DNA of 64,000 nt, from assembly GCF_900094805.1 (NCBI RefSeq), contig NZ_FMAT01000001.1:1064196-1128195 (forward strand). Reading direction: 5' to 3'. Under the pieces are notes generated by a model. It was given only the letters and a program-made list of their open reading frames with translations. It did no database searches and was not told the origin of the DNA. This document shows, in pieces, positions 14,677 to 23,005 of the stretch (within the stretch, counting starts at the first letter, position 1; every line of letters begins with the position of its first letter). The position numbers were made by a program, and so were the translations under genes. This stretch comes from Arthrobacter sp. NIO-1057. Lineage in GTDB: Bacteria > Actinomycetota > Actinomycetes > Actinomycetales > Micrococcaceae.

Positions 14677-15574
14677 AGTGATTGACAGCGCAACTAGCAT
14701 GCGCCGGGTACTCTCAGCGAGGCCCTCCGACCGAACTGCCTTAATCCGTGAGATGTGGTCACCTTTGGCTGGGATGTACCACTTCATCCCGGGCGGGGTG
14801 GACATGGCCACCGTGCACCGCCAGAATTTCGGCTTCGATTGGGAAGCCGCTGTCGAACCCATTCAAGAGGGCCTCGAACGTCTCGTCAAGGCAGATGCCT
14901 GGAACCGCATCGCATGCGCGCTCGAGTCCGGAACCGCAGCACTGCGGTCGCCCACCCCTGGCATCGAGGTTCCCGATTTGCAGGTTCTCCTCGTGTTGGG
15001 CGATCCCTCGAACATACACTTCGTTGACGAGATCCAGGGATTGTCTGCATTCGGAGGAATCAGTGGCTACATCACCATCACCGTCTGGCCCACACCCCAA
15101 GTGCTGGAAAGGCTCGAAGCGATTGCCGTTCATGAGCTCCACCACAATGTGCGCTACTCACCGGGCGGAGTCGTGTGGGATCCGGCGACCGTCACCGTAG
15201 GTGAACAGGTGATCTCCGAAGGGCTTGCGGATGTGTTCGCTGCTGACCTGTTCGGCGACAGTGGGTTCACGCATTTCGTCAGCGCGAGCACGCATAATGA
15301 TGACAACGTCCTTGCTAAGGTCGCTAGTGGGCTACACATCACAGGAATGCAGAACTTCACTGCTTGGGTGCATGGTGACGCTAGCGCAAGGCTGTTGGGC
15401 GCAGAGCCAGTTGGACTGCCTACAGGGGCCGGCTACGCCGCTGGCATCCGGCTGGTACGTGCATATCTCGAGGCCACGGGATCCACTGCAGCGCAAAGTT
15501 TTGCCACGCCTGCGGACGAGATTCTACGAGTCGCCGCGCCTGTACTGGACTTGCCCCTCAGTTTGGAAGACTGA
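14666..15574 (+). CDS. DUF2268-type predicted zinc protease
   Basis: A 302-residue protein with a zincin motif: AVHELHHNVRYSPGG (HExxH, about residues 154-158) and, about 30 residues later, ISEGLADVFAADLFGDSGFT where the Glu is the third zinc ligand. The YjaZ/DUF2268 family matches in length and order. No signal peptide, so it is cytosolic or released by other means. The ATG at 14666 lacks a clear ribosome site; an ATG at 14699 is an alternative start. It is followed after 30 bases by a TipAS-type MerR gene, suggesting co-expression. Confidence 0.8.
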   Translation: MTISVIDSATSMRRVLSARPSDRTALIREMWSPLAGMYHFIPGGVDMATVHRQNFGFDWEAAVEPIQEGLERLVKADAWNRIACALESGTAALRSPTPGIEVPDLQVLLVLGDPSNIHFVDEIQGLSAFGGISGYITITVWPTPQVLERLEAIAVHELHHNVRYSPGGVVWDPATVTVGEQVISEGLADVFAADLFGDSGFTHFVSASTHNDDNVLAKVASGLHITGMQNFTAWVHGDASARLLGAEPVGLPTGAGYAAGIRLVRAYLEATGSTAAQSFATPADEILRVAAPVLDLPLSLED

Positions 15575-15604
15575 GATCCAAGGCAAGAGAATAGGAAGCA
15601 ATCC

Positions 15605-16399
15605 GTGGAGTGGACCGTGCAGGAGCTAGCAGAGCGCGCTGGCATCAGTGGGCGCACATTGCGCCACTATCATCAGATCGGGTTACTCGAACCAGACCGT
15701 GTAGGGTCCAACGGCTACCGCTATTACGGGCTCAACGCGGTCTCCCGTCTGCAGCGAATCTTATTATTACGAGAGACGGGCATGCCACTGACGGATATCG
15801 CGAACGTATTGAGTGCGCCGACAACGCCCGAGGTGGAAGTCGAAGCACTCACTGAACACTTGGCGCATCTGGCGAGCGAGCGTGAATCACTGAATCGACG
15901 CATCAATGCGGTAGAGCACACCTTGTCCATGCGCAGTCAGGGCCGCGAACCAAGTATGGATGTGATGCTCGCGGGATTCAACGACCGATATGAAACCGAG
16001 GTCATCGAGAATTGGGGCCGCGAGGCATTCGAAGCCTCGAATCAGTGGTGGCACGGGAAATCGGTCAGTCAGCAAAGGCAATGGAAAGCCAGAGCTGACG
16101 CTCTGCTCACCCAATGGCGTGAGCTTCAGGAAGGAGGGGCCACAACGGACTCCACCGCAGCGCAAGACCACGCGGCCATTCATCTGGAGTGGTTCAAAGA
16201 GATCCCAGGAACTCCGACGCATGCAGGCGATACCGCGAAGTCCATCGACATGATCCGAGGTCTCGCCGATCAATACGAGACGAACCCCGATTTCCATGTC
16301 GCGTTCGGAACCGCGCAAGCAGCAACGTTCGCCGCAAACGCATTGCGTCTCCACATACGACGATTAGACGACCATCCACCGAGTGACCTTCGAAGCTAG
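15605..16399 (+). CDS. MerR-family regulator with TipAS antibiotic-recognition domain
   Basis: A 264-residue protein. Residues about 1-75 are the MerR winged helix (TVQELAERAGISGRTLRHYH, GYRYYGLNAVSRLQRILLLR), 75-110 a coiled-coil dimeriser, and about 120-255 a TipAS domain, with WHGKSVSQQRQWKARADALL and the ligand-pocket helices DTAKSIDMIRGLADQYETN and FHVAFG. TipA-type regulators bind thiopeptides or other cyclic peptides and activate resistance genes. The GTG at 15605 has AGGAAG upstream. The gene is downstream of the zinc protease gene. The effector is unknown. Confidence 0.9.
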   Translation: MEWTVQELAERAGISGRTLRHYHQIGLLEPDRVGSNGYRYYGLNAVSRLQRILLLRETGMPLTDIANVLSAPTTPEVEVEALTEHLAHLASERESLNRRINAVEHTLSMRSQGREPSMDVMLAGFNDRYETEVIENWGREAFEASNQWWHGKSVSQQRQWKARADALLTQWRELQEGGATTDSTAAQDHAAIHLEWFKEIPGTPTHAGDTAKSIDMIRGLADQYETNPDFHVAFGTAQAATFAANALRLHIRRLDDHPPSDLRS

Positions 16400-16466
16400 A
16401 CGATAAACCGATTTCCCGTCGCACCACCGAATGCTCCAGCCACATACAGGTACGCGTGACTCAGCA

Positions 16467-17342
16467 TCAATTCTCTGTGGCAGTTCTCGGTCGTCGCGCA
16501 ATGAGATGTTCACCGTTTTCTGGCAATTCCGTGCTTGTGGCCGTAGTTTCGTCACCATTGGCGATGTTCGAAAAACCCATCGGAATTCCTTGCCCTGTCC
16601 AAAACGACGAGCGATCCATGAGCTGGGCGTGCACGTGTGGCTCACTGCTATTGCCCGAGTTGCCGCAGTATCCCACCAATGCGCCCGCACCGATCCGTTG
16701 CCCGACTGACACCGTTACCGACCCCCGCTTCAAGTGCGCAACGACAGCAAAGACTCCGTCGTCACCACGGATAACAACGTGATTTCCAATCACGAACCCA
16801 GGGCCGCCCAGCTCCCGAAGCGCACCTTCGATCACCATGTACACGATTCCCCACACGTTCGATCGAGTGCGGTGGTCCCTGCGCCAATCGGAAGCTCGCA
16901 CGACAGTGCCATGGATCATGGCGTACACCGGTTGTCCAAATGCGGGGTACTTGTTCGGGTTACTCATCATGGTCTGACCAAATTCGGGACGAGGCGCTTG
17001 GCTATCGTCGTATACGAGGTCGATTGCATAAGCTTGTCCGTACGCCCGAACACCATGGCTCGGAACTGCGGACGCCGGACTATTCAATGCCTGCCAACGC
17101 CCAACAACCGGGGCAAGTACCGATCGTGAAGATTGTTGCGGCAGAAGGCGTGGAACCAAGTAAGTCAGCACGACACAGAGTGCAGCAAGTGCCATCGCGA
17201 CCCATACCACCACGTTCCGGTATGGCAGCGCCCCGTCGGCAGTGACAAGCCGTCCAAAAAGCGCATTGCCAATAAGAACCCCGGCCGCCACAAAGTAGAG
17301 CGCCCCGCGCACGCGATAGATCGCCAACACTATGCGCATCAT
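16467..17342 (-). CDS. Membrane-anchored M23-family metallopeptidase
   Basis: About 291 residues. Two predicted membrane spans near the N-terminus (YRVRGALYFVAAGVLIGNAL and VVWVAMALAALCVVLTYLVP) precede a peptidase M23/LytM domain: GQAYAIDLVYD (first His/Asp region replaced by a Tyr-Ala-Ile-Asp form), ATVVRASDWR-like HGTVV, NHVVI, VVAHLKRGSV and the HxH motif in SEPHVHAQLM. The usual HxxxD ligand block is not intact, so activity on peptidoglycan is uncertain. The ATG at 17342 overlaps the ArsR gene stop (ATGA). The pair of ArsR-type regulator and M23 membrane protein is a recurring actinobacterial and firmicute arrangement. Confidence 0.8.
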   Translation of the reverse strand: MMRIVLAIYRVRGALYFVAAGVLIGNALFGRLVTADGALPYRNVVVWVAMALAALCVVLTYLVPRLLPQQSSRSVLAPVVGRWQALNSPASAVPSHGVRAYGQAYAIDLVYDDSQAPRPEFGQTMMSNPNKYPAFGQPVYAMIHGTVVRASDWRRDHRTRSNVWGIVYMVIEGALRELGGPGFVIGNHVVIRGDDGVFAVVAHLKRGSVTVSVGQRIGAGALVGYCGNSGNSSEPHVHAQLMDRSSFWTGQGIPMGFSNIANGDETTATSTELPENGEHLIARRPRTATEN

Positions 17343-17878
17343 TGTCCGGCACCCGTTAGACATGCAAGCAACGGAACAACACGGGCTGCTGGAACCTCGT
17401 AGCTCCCTCGTCCGCTCTGCCGTACCCAACCTGCTGTGACAAGTTGCCGCAGGTGATGGTGCAGTTTCCCAGTAGTTCCAAGCGACGCGATTTCAGAAAG
17501 TTCCGCGGTTGTATGCACGCCCGAGAGGATTTGGCGGATAAGTTCTAAGCGTCCAGGATGTCCCAGCGCGCTGAACGATCCGGCAAAATCTGACCAGTCG
17601 GTTTCAAGTAAACCGTCAGTACCAGCACTCTGCTGCCACGCAACAGGTGCGCCGTCTGGCAAATTAAGACTGCCCACAATCATGACCGCTCCACCGACCG
17701 TATTGGGGTGGTTTTCACGTCGTGCCCGCAGTCCGTGCAGTGCCCAAAATTGCTCTTCATCTAACACAGAATCCGAAACCAAGGGTGGCTGTTTGACCTC
17801 CCGCTCAGATTCTAGCCGCTCTATTCGTTCGGTCAGTTCAGTAAGTCTCAGTCGGAGGTCTTCAAGATCACTTTCCAT
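17339..17878 (-). CDS. ArsR-like winged-helix transcriptional regulator
   Basis: About 179 residues. An N-terminal coiled coil (ESDLEDLRLRLTELTERIER) precedes a middle segment and a winged helix near the C-terminus: SALGHPGRLELIRQILSGVH, TTAELSEIASLGTTGKLHHH, LRQLVTAGWVRQSGRGSYEV. No metal-binding Cys motif, so it senses something else. The ATG at 17878 is the first Met giving this N-terminus. It overlaps the M23 gene by four bases, so the two are translated together; the regulator probably represses or activates the module. Confidence 0.85.
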   Translation of the reverse strand: MESDLEDLRLRLTELTERIERLESEREVKQPPLVSDSVLDEEQFWALHGLRARRENHPNTVGGAVMIVGSLNLPDGAPVAWQQSAGTDGLLETDWSDFAGSFSALGHPGRLELIRQILSGVHTTAELSEIASLGTTGKLHHHLRQLVTAGWVRQSGRGSYEVPAARVVPLLACLTGAGQ

Positions 17879-17969
17879 ACTCCAATAGTACGATATTCCA
17901 AAAAAGCGAACTAATCTCTGTGAGCACCTTTTCTCTAGAGCATCATTCCAGCCCTTGGAGCCTAACGAA

Positions 17970-18010
17970 GCGCAAGTGCCGGACCCCACAGTGGGACCCG
18001 GCGCTTGCGC
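17970..18010. terminator. Strong hairpin, probable bidirectional terminator
   Basis: GCGCAAGTGCCGG pairs with CCGGCGCTTGCGC (one G-T wobble), and the loop itself contains CCCAC/GTGGG. Total length 41 bases. It lies between the leaderless fragment at 18034 and the ArsR operon. Confidence 0.75.
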
Positions 18011-18033
18011 AAAAGTGTTATTGCCACATGCGG

Positions 18034-18225
18034 CTACACGTTGAATTTGGATTCAACCACGTCGCCACGGATAGAATCGTCACACTCAACAAGTAATGAC
18101 CTATCATCCTCCGGCGTAATGATCATTCCCGAGTGAGTCACCGTGACCCCGTGCAACCTGCCGTTCTCGTCGAGAAAGATCACATCGACATCGCCCAAGT
18201 CGGTCCACTGCCCTTTGCTTTCGTG
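18034..18225 (-). pseudogene. C-terminal fragment of an unidentified protein
   Basis: The 64-codon frame WTDLGDVDVIFLDENGRLHG ... GMIITPEDDRSLLVECDDS ... DVVESKFNV ends at a TAG next to a strong terminator. No start codon is present and an in-frame TAG (18226-18228) closes it upstream. The composition is protein-like, with strand-rich, acidic sequence. I do not recognise the family. Confidence 0.45.
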
Positions 18226-18239
18226 CTAGGGAAAAAGCC

Positions 18240-18491
18240 TCATAGGCTCAGAATCGCCCGAATGATGTCGCGAATGTACGGATAGGACCGCTTCACGACG
18301 TTCGATCGGCCCCTCCCGTAATAACCATTGCCGACCTCGACGCCGATCGTTCTCAGCGAAACAAGATCCGCCAGGAGTTCGAGCAGCCGATGTTTCTCGT
18401 CTCCGTTGTTGAACACGAACTCGATGCGAGCAGTCTTCGACCGCAGCGACTGCATCCATGCCGATTGCTCGGCGAAAGACAAGGTGGTCAT
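18240..18491 (-). CDS. Hypothetical small protein
   Basis: About 83 residues (MTTLSFAEQSAWMQSLRSKT ... NVVKRSYPYIRDIIRAILSL). Mixed helical, moderately basic, no signal or membrane span. The ATG at 18491 has GGAG nine bases upstream; a GTG at 18506 is a less likely start. No family recognised. It lies on the same strand as the fragment at 18034 and is separated from it by 14 bases. Confidence 0.5.
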   Translation of the reverse strand: MTTLSFAEQSAWMQSLRSKTARIEFVFNNGDEKHRLLELLADLVSLRTIGVEVGNGYYGRGRSNVVKRSYPYIRDIIRAILSL

Positions 18492-18873
18492 TATCGTAAA
18501 CTCCACACGTCAACGAGGAACTCGGCCGAGGTCCGCCACAGAGAAACTTCACCTTTAGTGACCTTCGTATTCATCCGCCTCTGAACAAAGAATGGGTCAA
18601 AAACCATCGAAACACGCCGTTACGAAAAACAACGCGCGCGCTTTAAATATCCTCAGCGAAGGAAACGCACTGCTGACTTGTGCGTCAAGAAAACTCGCTA
18701 AACCCGTACTTCACCCGAATGTCTTAAACCGCATCGAGCCAACGAACTCAGACACATATTCCTGCGTAAGGTAGCCGACCCTATAGTGTCCTTTAGTGTG
18801 CTGTACCTTCAAAGCACTGATTCAGTCCAGTTGTGATATCGACCGTCGCTGCAAGATTATCAAAGGGGAAATC
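18492..18873. other. 382-base interval without a recognised gene
   Basis: The sequence is AT-richer than the core regions. It contains the divergent leaders of the small gene at 18240 and the ATPase gene at 18874. A possible -10 TATAGT lies near 18783 with a weak TTCCTG 17 bases upstream. No convincing coding sequence. Confidence 0.4.
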
Positions 18874-21165
18874 GTGGAAATCGAGTCAATCGCCGTCCGG
18901 GCCGACTACTGTTTCGGAGTGCAACCGTTACGTCTCGATGGTCTCAAGAAGGTTAACTTCATTTTCGCTCCGAATGGTGCAGGCAAGTCAACAATTTCAA
19001 ACATGCTGGCTCGCCAACCTGCCGACGCGAACCAAAGAGAGACTTGGGACGTCGCGCGTACGAACCTTCCGATTCGAGTGTTCAATGAAGCTTACCGATC
19101 ACGAGTCCTCACCGAGCGTGTCAATGGCATATTCACCATTGGGGAAACCTCAACAACGATCAATGACCAAATCCTCGCCGTAAAGAAGGAAATCAGGGAT
19201 CGGACGACAAATCGCGACAAGTGGCGGCAAGAAATTGGTCCGGGCCCCGACGAGAATAACCCGATAGGCCTGCTTGGAGAGATAGAAAGCTACCGGCTTG
19301 CGGCTCGCAAAGAGATCTTCAGTGCTCACAAAAATATTGACGAATCCCTAATTCCTATCGTTTTCGAGGGATATCGAGGCAGCCAAGACAAGTTATTTGA
19401 CGAGGCGCGCAAACGTTTCGGCGAGATGGAGACTTCGAACTCAGATGTTGATTGGGAGACGCTCAAGACCCGCGCACGAAGTTTGAGTAAGGGCAAAAAA
19501 ACACGTGTGAAACTGCCCGAAATTAGGACTGTCAATTTGATATCTGCAGGCGATATCGCTGAAGTCGCCAGCAAGAGCTTCCACGGTCAGGACGGAAAGT
19601 TCGCAGAACTTATACAGCATCTCAAGAACGAAGACTGGGTAAGCAAGGGCCGAGACTACGTAGATGATGCACAAGGCAAGTGTCCCTTTTGTCAGAACCA
19701 GGCACCTGCAAATCTCGAACAAGACCTAACTCAGTATTTCGAAGGTGGTTTCGATTCCGCCCTTCAGCGTTCCATCAAGATTGAAGACGCTGTAAAAGTT
19801 CTCGCAGTAAAGCTCGAAGATGAGATCTCTACGTTAGAAGTTGCGTTGAGCCAAGATATAGAAGTCATCGAAGATGATTTCGCCCCTGCAATATCGCATG
19901 TTCGCGAAGCCGTGAAACTCCTCCTCTCTGAATTGCGAGAGAGAAGCTCCCATCCAACACAGCCGATCGAGGTTTCTGATGTGGATGTTGTTCTATCTGA
20001 ACTTGTAAAGCTCATTGATGCTGAGAACGAAAGGATTGAGCAACACAACCAGATCGTTAGAAATGTGGGCGTCGAGCGCACCAAACTAATCAATGACGGG
20101 TGGATAGCCTTTTTGTCTGGCACCGCCGTAAGCATTGAGATGAAAAAGTTCAACGGGTTTGAGACAAGGTAGCAAAAGGTTATCACTGGGCTCCGGACCA
20201 AAATTTCGGAAAGCGAGCAAGAGGATAGCCTGGCAAATACGAAATTAGACGAACTTCAAAGGTCGATTTCCAACACGACCGATGTCGCCGATAGAATCAA
20301 CAACTTACTCTCAGCCATGGGGTTCCACCGCTTCCGCCTTAGCAACGCTGATGAATTCGGTGGCAGTTATCGAATAGTTCGCGAAAATGGCACGCCGGCA
20401 TTTGATTCTCTCTCTGAAGGTGAGAAGACCTTCATCAGCTTTGCCTACTACTGGGAATCGCTCTTCGGTAGCGAAGTCGCCAGTGGTTTACCGGAAGACG
20501 TTGTGGCTGTAATCGATGATCCGATCTCAAGTCTAGACAGTGACGCACTTTTCATGATCGCTGCGTATATCCGCGACGCCGCAAATCTAGCACTAAAGGG
20601 AAATACTAATCTCCGTCAGCTCATTGTCTTTACACACAACACACAATTTCATCATGAGGCGGCCTACACCACAGAACGGAATTCGAAAGAACGCCGTTAT
20701 TTCAGGCTTGTGAAGGATCTGACCGAGTATACCACAGTCCGTGACGACAAAAACGAATCCAAGATCCGTGGCAGCTACGCCCTACTCTGGCATTCGGTCG
20801 TCGAAGCTGCACGAACCGAAGACGAGTCAGATTTGGTACGGGTTGGAGTATTCAACATCGTCAGACGAATTCTCGAAGGCTACTTCAAAACAATAGGAAA
20901 CGTAAAGGATTTTGATCGGATCGAAACTGTTTCTCCGGCCGAAGAGAGAATGATCTCCCAATTTCATATCTGGGCCAATTCGGGATCGCACACAATTGCG
21001 GACGACCTGGACCAGACGATCGATACAGGGCGCACTAAAGACTTTCTCAGATTGTTCAAACAGTTTTTCGACATTCAAGGCCATGGAGCTCACTTCGACA
21101 TGATGGTGGCAGCAAGCGGAGGCGAAAATCTCTTGAAGACGGATCAGTTGTTCTCTCGATTGTGA
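18874..21165 (+). pseudogene. RloC/PrrC-like zinc-hook ATPase (AAA_13), interrupted by one amber codon
   Basis: A 763-codon frame interrupted only by TAG at 20170-20172 (codon 433). The GTG start at 18874 has AAAGGGG upstream. Walker A is FAPNGAGKSTISNML (about residue 35-49); a zinc hook GKCPFCQNQ (CxxC) sits in the coiled coil; the ABC signature LSEGEKTFISFAYYW, Walker B VVAVIDDPISSLDS and H-loop LIVFTHNTQFHHEA follow the stop. The C-terminal ~170 residues hold RRILEGYF and FHIWANSGSHTI, reminiscent of the Arg/Glu/His triad of PrrC/RloC anticodon nucleases. Such proteins cleave tRNA after phage or DNA-damage cues. As written, only the N-terminal half is made. AT-richer than its neighbours. 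Confidence 0.8.
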
Positions 21166-21198
21166 AAGCGCCGTTCTGCTTTGGCGCCTAGCGGGGCA

Positions 21199-21237
21199 TA
21201 AGAAAGTCAGGAATGAAAAACATTCCTGACTTTCTTA
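21199..21237. terminator. Perfect hairpin terminator
   Basis: TAAGAAAGTCAGGAATG and CATTCCTGACTTTCTTA form a 17-pair stem around AAAAA. It lies 34 bases downstream of the ATPase gene. Confidence 0.8.
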
Positions 21238-21401
21238 CAGCCAAGACTAGCGCGGACTTATACGTTTAAGCGGAATTCCACCGAGTTCCGGCACGTAGCA
21301 ACTTCTGTTCATGCGCGGGCGGTGTCCGCCGTGGCAGGGCCGTGTCCGCGTCGTCGGCACCGACCGTTGCACCGAGAGACAATCGATACCAGACTTGAGG
21401 G

Positions 21402-21791
21402 ATGGGCCACTTTCGGACTCCTCAGGTTGTTCTGTTCACTCTCGACATCAACCGCGCTGTCTCGTTCTACGGCGCGCGCGGTTTCGACGAGGCGTTCCGC
21501 ACACCACGTGCAGGCACACCCATCCATGTAGACCTCGTCCTGGACGGCTACCGTCTCGGTCTAGCCACTGAGACCAGCACTCGTGAAGACCACGGCCTCG
21601 ACCCTATCGCCGACGGCCAACGTGCGGCAGTGATCCTGTGGACTGACGACGTTACTTCAGGCTACGAGATGCTCATCAGCCTCGGCGCAACGCCCATCAA
21701 GCCACCAGAGCCTTGGCTCGATCGTCTGCTGATCGCTTGGGCTCAGGACCCGGACGGCCACCTGGTGCAGGTCGCCCAAGCCACGCCCTGA
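21402..21791 (+). CDS. VOC-family (glyoxalase-fold) protein
   Basis: A 129-residue single-domain protein. VVLFTLDINRAVSFYGARGF and AVILWTDDVTSGYEMLISLG mark the two VOC modules, and QDPDGHLVQVAQ is the conserved end. Its last 47 residues are about 60 percent identical to the fragment at 3085-3243, so two paralogues existed. Substrate unknown; the family includes antibiotic-binding and dioxygenase members. Confidence 0.85.
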   Translation: MGHFRTPQVVLFTLDINRAVSFYGARGFDEAFRTPRAGTPIHVDLVLDGYRLGLATETSTREDHGLDPIADGQRAAVILWTDDVTSGYEMLISLGATPIKPPEPWLDRLLIAWAQDPDGHLVQVAQATP

Positions 21792-21877
21792 CTAGACGCC
21801 ACATCAAGACGCGACTGCAAATTGAATTTGCACTCGGCCGACTCCCGACACGGAGAACCATCAGCACCAACGTGCCC

Positions 21878-22399
21878 TCAACTCGCCCCGAGTCGCGCTA
21901 AGAGTGCGTCTGCGACCTCGTCCGAAGTCCGCGCAGCCGTATCGAACTCCACGACCTCATCGGACCACGCTGCGTAATCAGCTCCACGGCGCTGCACGTC
22001 CGACCAGGTCGGCTCGCCGACGTGTGCGAGTCCGCGATCCCTGCCGCGGAGCCTTCGCTCATGCTCCCGCGCATCGGAGATCATGAGGTACACGAACTCG
22101 ATGCGTGCACCTGTTCGCGAGGCCGCCGTCCGCCATGTCTGCCGAGCCTCGTCATTGTCGTTGACCGCATCAACGACGACATCGTGACCGAGACGCAGAT
22201 TCTGCTCCGCCATTGCACGCGCCGCCTCGTACGCCGCGACACCTACTTCCCAACCTGCCGGCAGACCGCATGCAAGGAGCGACTCCTCGACGGCGTCGAT
22301 GGACAGGTGGACCGACCCCGTGCGGGCAGCGATGATCTCAGCGACCGTCGTCTTCCCCACCCCGGGAAGGCCGGAGATCATGATGAGATGCCCGGTCAC
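21878..22399 (-). CDS. P-loop kinase-like protein (AAA_33) in a HigBA operon
   Basis: A 173-residue protein with Walker A GLPGVGKTTVAEIIA (about residues 10-24), LSIDAVEESL, and VVVDAVNDNDEARQTWR where the Walker B-like Asp lies. EFVYLMISDAREHERRLRGR is the LID-like Arg-rich block. These are hallmarks of the predicted kinases related to shikimate/gluconate kinase and the zeta-toxin group; substrate unknown. The GTG start overlaps the higA stop (GTGA), so it is translationally coupled to the toxin-antitoxin pair upstream. Confidence 0.8.
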   Translation of the reverse strand: MTGHLIMISGLPGVGKTTVAEIIAARTGSVHLSIDAVEESLLACGLPAGWEVGVAAYEAARAMAEQNLRLGHDVVVDAVNDNDEARQTWRTAASRTGARIEFVYLMISDAREHERRLRGRDRGLAHVGEPTWSDVQRRGADYAAWSDEVVEFDTAARTSDEVADALLARLGAS

Positions 22400-22731
22400 G
22401 CGACCTGCAGCGGAGTAATAGCGGCGACCTTGTCCCTCAGCGCGCGGCGCTCAAGCCGAAGCTCGTAGTTCGACTGAAGGTTCATCCAAAACTCCTCGGA
22501 CGTCCCGAAGAACCGTGCCAGGCGGATCGCCGTGTCTGCGGTGATTCCCCGCTTGCCGTGCACGATCTCGTTGATCCGGCGCGGCGGCACACCGATGGAC
22601 ACGGCAAGCTTGTTCTGCGTGATCCCGAAGCCCTCGATGAAGTCTTCCATCAGGATCTCCCCCGGATGGATCGGCTCAATCAGATCGGTCTCAGTGGTAG
22701 TCGACGAGTTCGACATCTTCTGCATCTCCAT
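22396..22731 (-). CDS. higA: HigA-family antitoxin
   Basis: A 111-residue XRE protein of the HigA (VapI) subgroup: PIHPGEILMEDFIEGFGITQ and NKLAVSIGVPPRRINEIVHG, then GITADTAIRLARFFGTSEEF and WMNLQSNYELR. It neutralises HigB and represses its own promoter. It overlaps the 3' end of the toxin gene by 41 bases, the usual higBA order, and its stop overlaps the kinase-like gene start. The true start may be the second Met. Confidence 0.9.
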   Translation of the reverse strand: MEMQKMSNSSTTTETDLIEPIHPGEILMEDFIEGFGITQNKLAVSIGVPPRRINEIVHGKRGITADTAIRLARFFGTSEEFWMNLQSNYELRLERRALRDKVAAITPLQVA

Positions 22732-22960
22732 CTCTCCAGACGAAGCAGAGACGCCATTGCGCGTTCACTCGGATGCTGTGCTGACCGTGACGGTCGCCGG
22801 CCAGTTGCTCCAGACGATTCCCTGGCGGGATCCGGAGGTCTTCGATGTCCTTCGCGGCATGGATCAGCTCAAGCTTCCGCAGGGTAGCCCGTTGCATAGT
22901 CCGGTCAACACGCTTGACGTACTGCTCATGCCAGATGCGCTCGGTGTCCTTGCTGCCCAA
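22691..22960 (-). CDS. higB: HigB-family mRNA-interferase toxin
   Basis: About 89-93 residues of the RelE/HigB fold: SKDTERIWHEQYVKRVDRTM, ATLRKLELIHAAKDIEDLRI, PGNRLEQLAGDRHGQHSIRV and the conserved end WRLCFVWRDGDAEDVELVDY. HigB cleaves mRNA on the ribosome. The start is unusual: where the family has ATG-Ile-Arg-Ser there is CTG at 22972 (L-I-R-S-L-G-S-K-D). The nearest canonical codon is TTG at 22960, with GGAG 14 bases upstream. All other family residues look intact. Confidence 0.85.
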   Translation of the reverse strand: MGSKDTERIWHEQYVKRVDRTMQRATLRKLELIHAAKDIEDLRIPPGNRLEQLAGDRHGQHSIRVNAQWRLCFVWRDGDAEDVELVDYH

Positions 22961-23005
22961 CGATCTGATCAGGACTCCAGCGGATGACGGAGCCCGTCAA
23001 TAACG

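Noticed and set aside
18592-18774. 60-codon plus-strand frame upstream of the RloC-like gene
   Set aside because: No ribosome site, no motif, composition like non-coding DNA.
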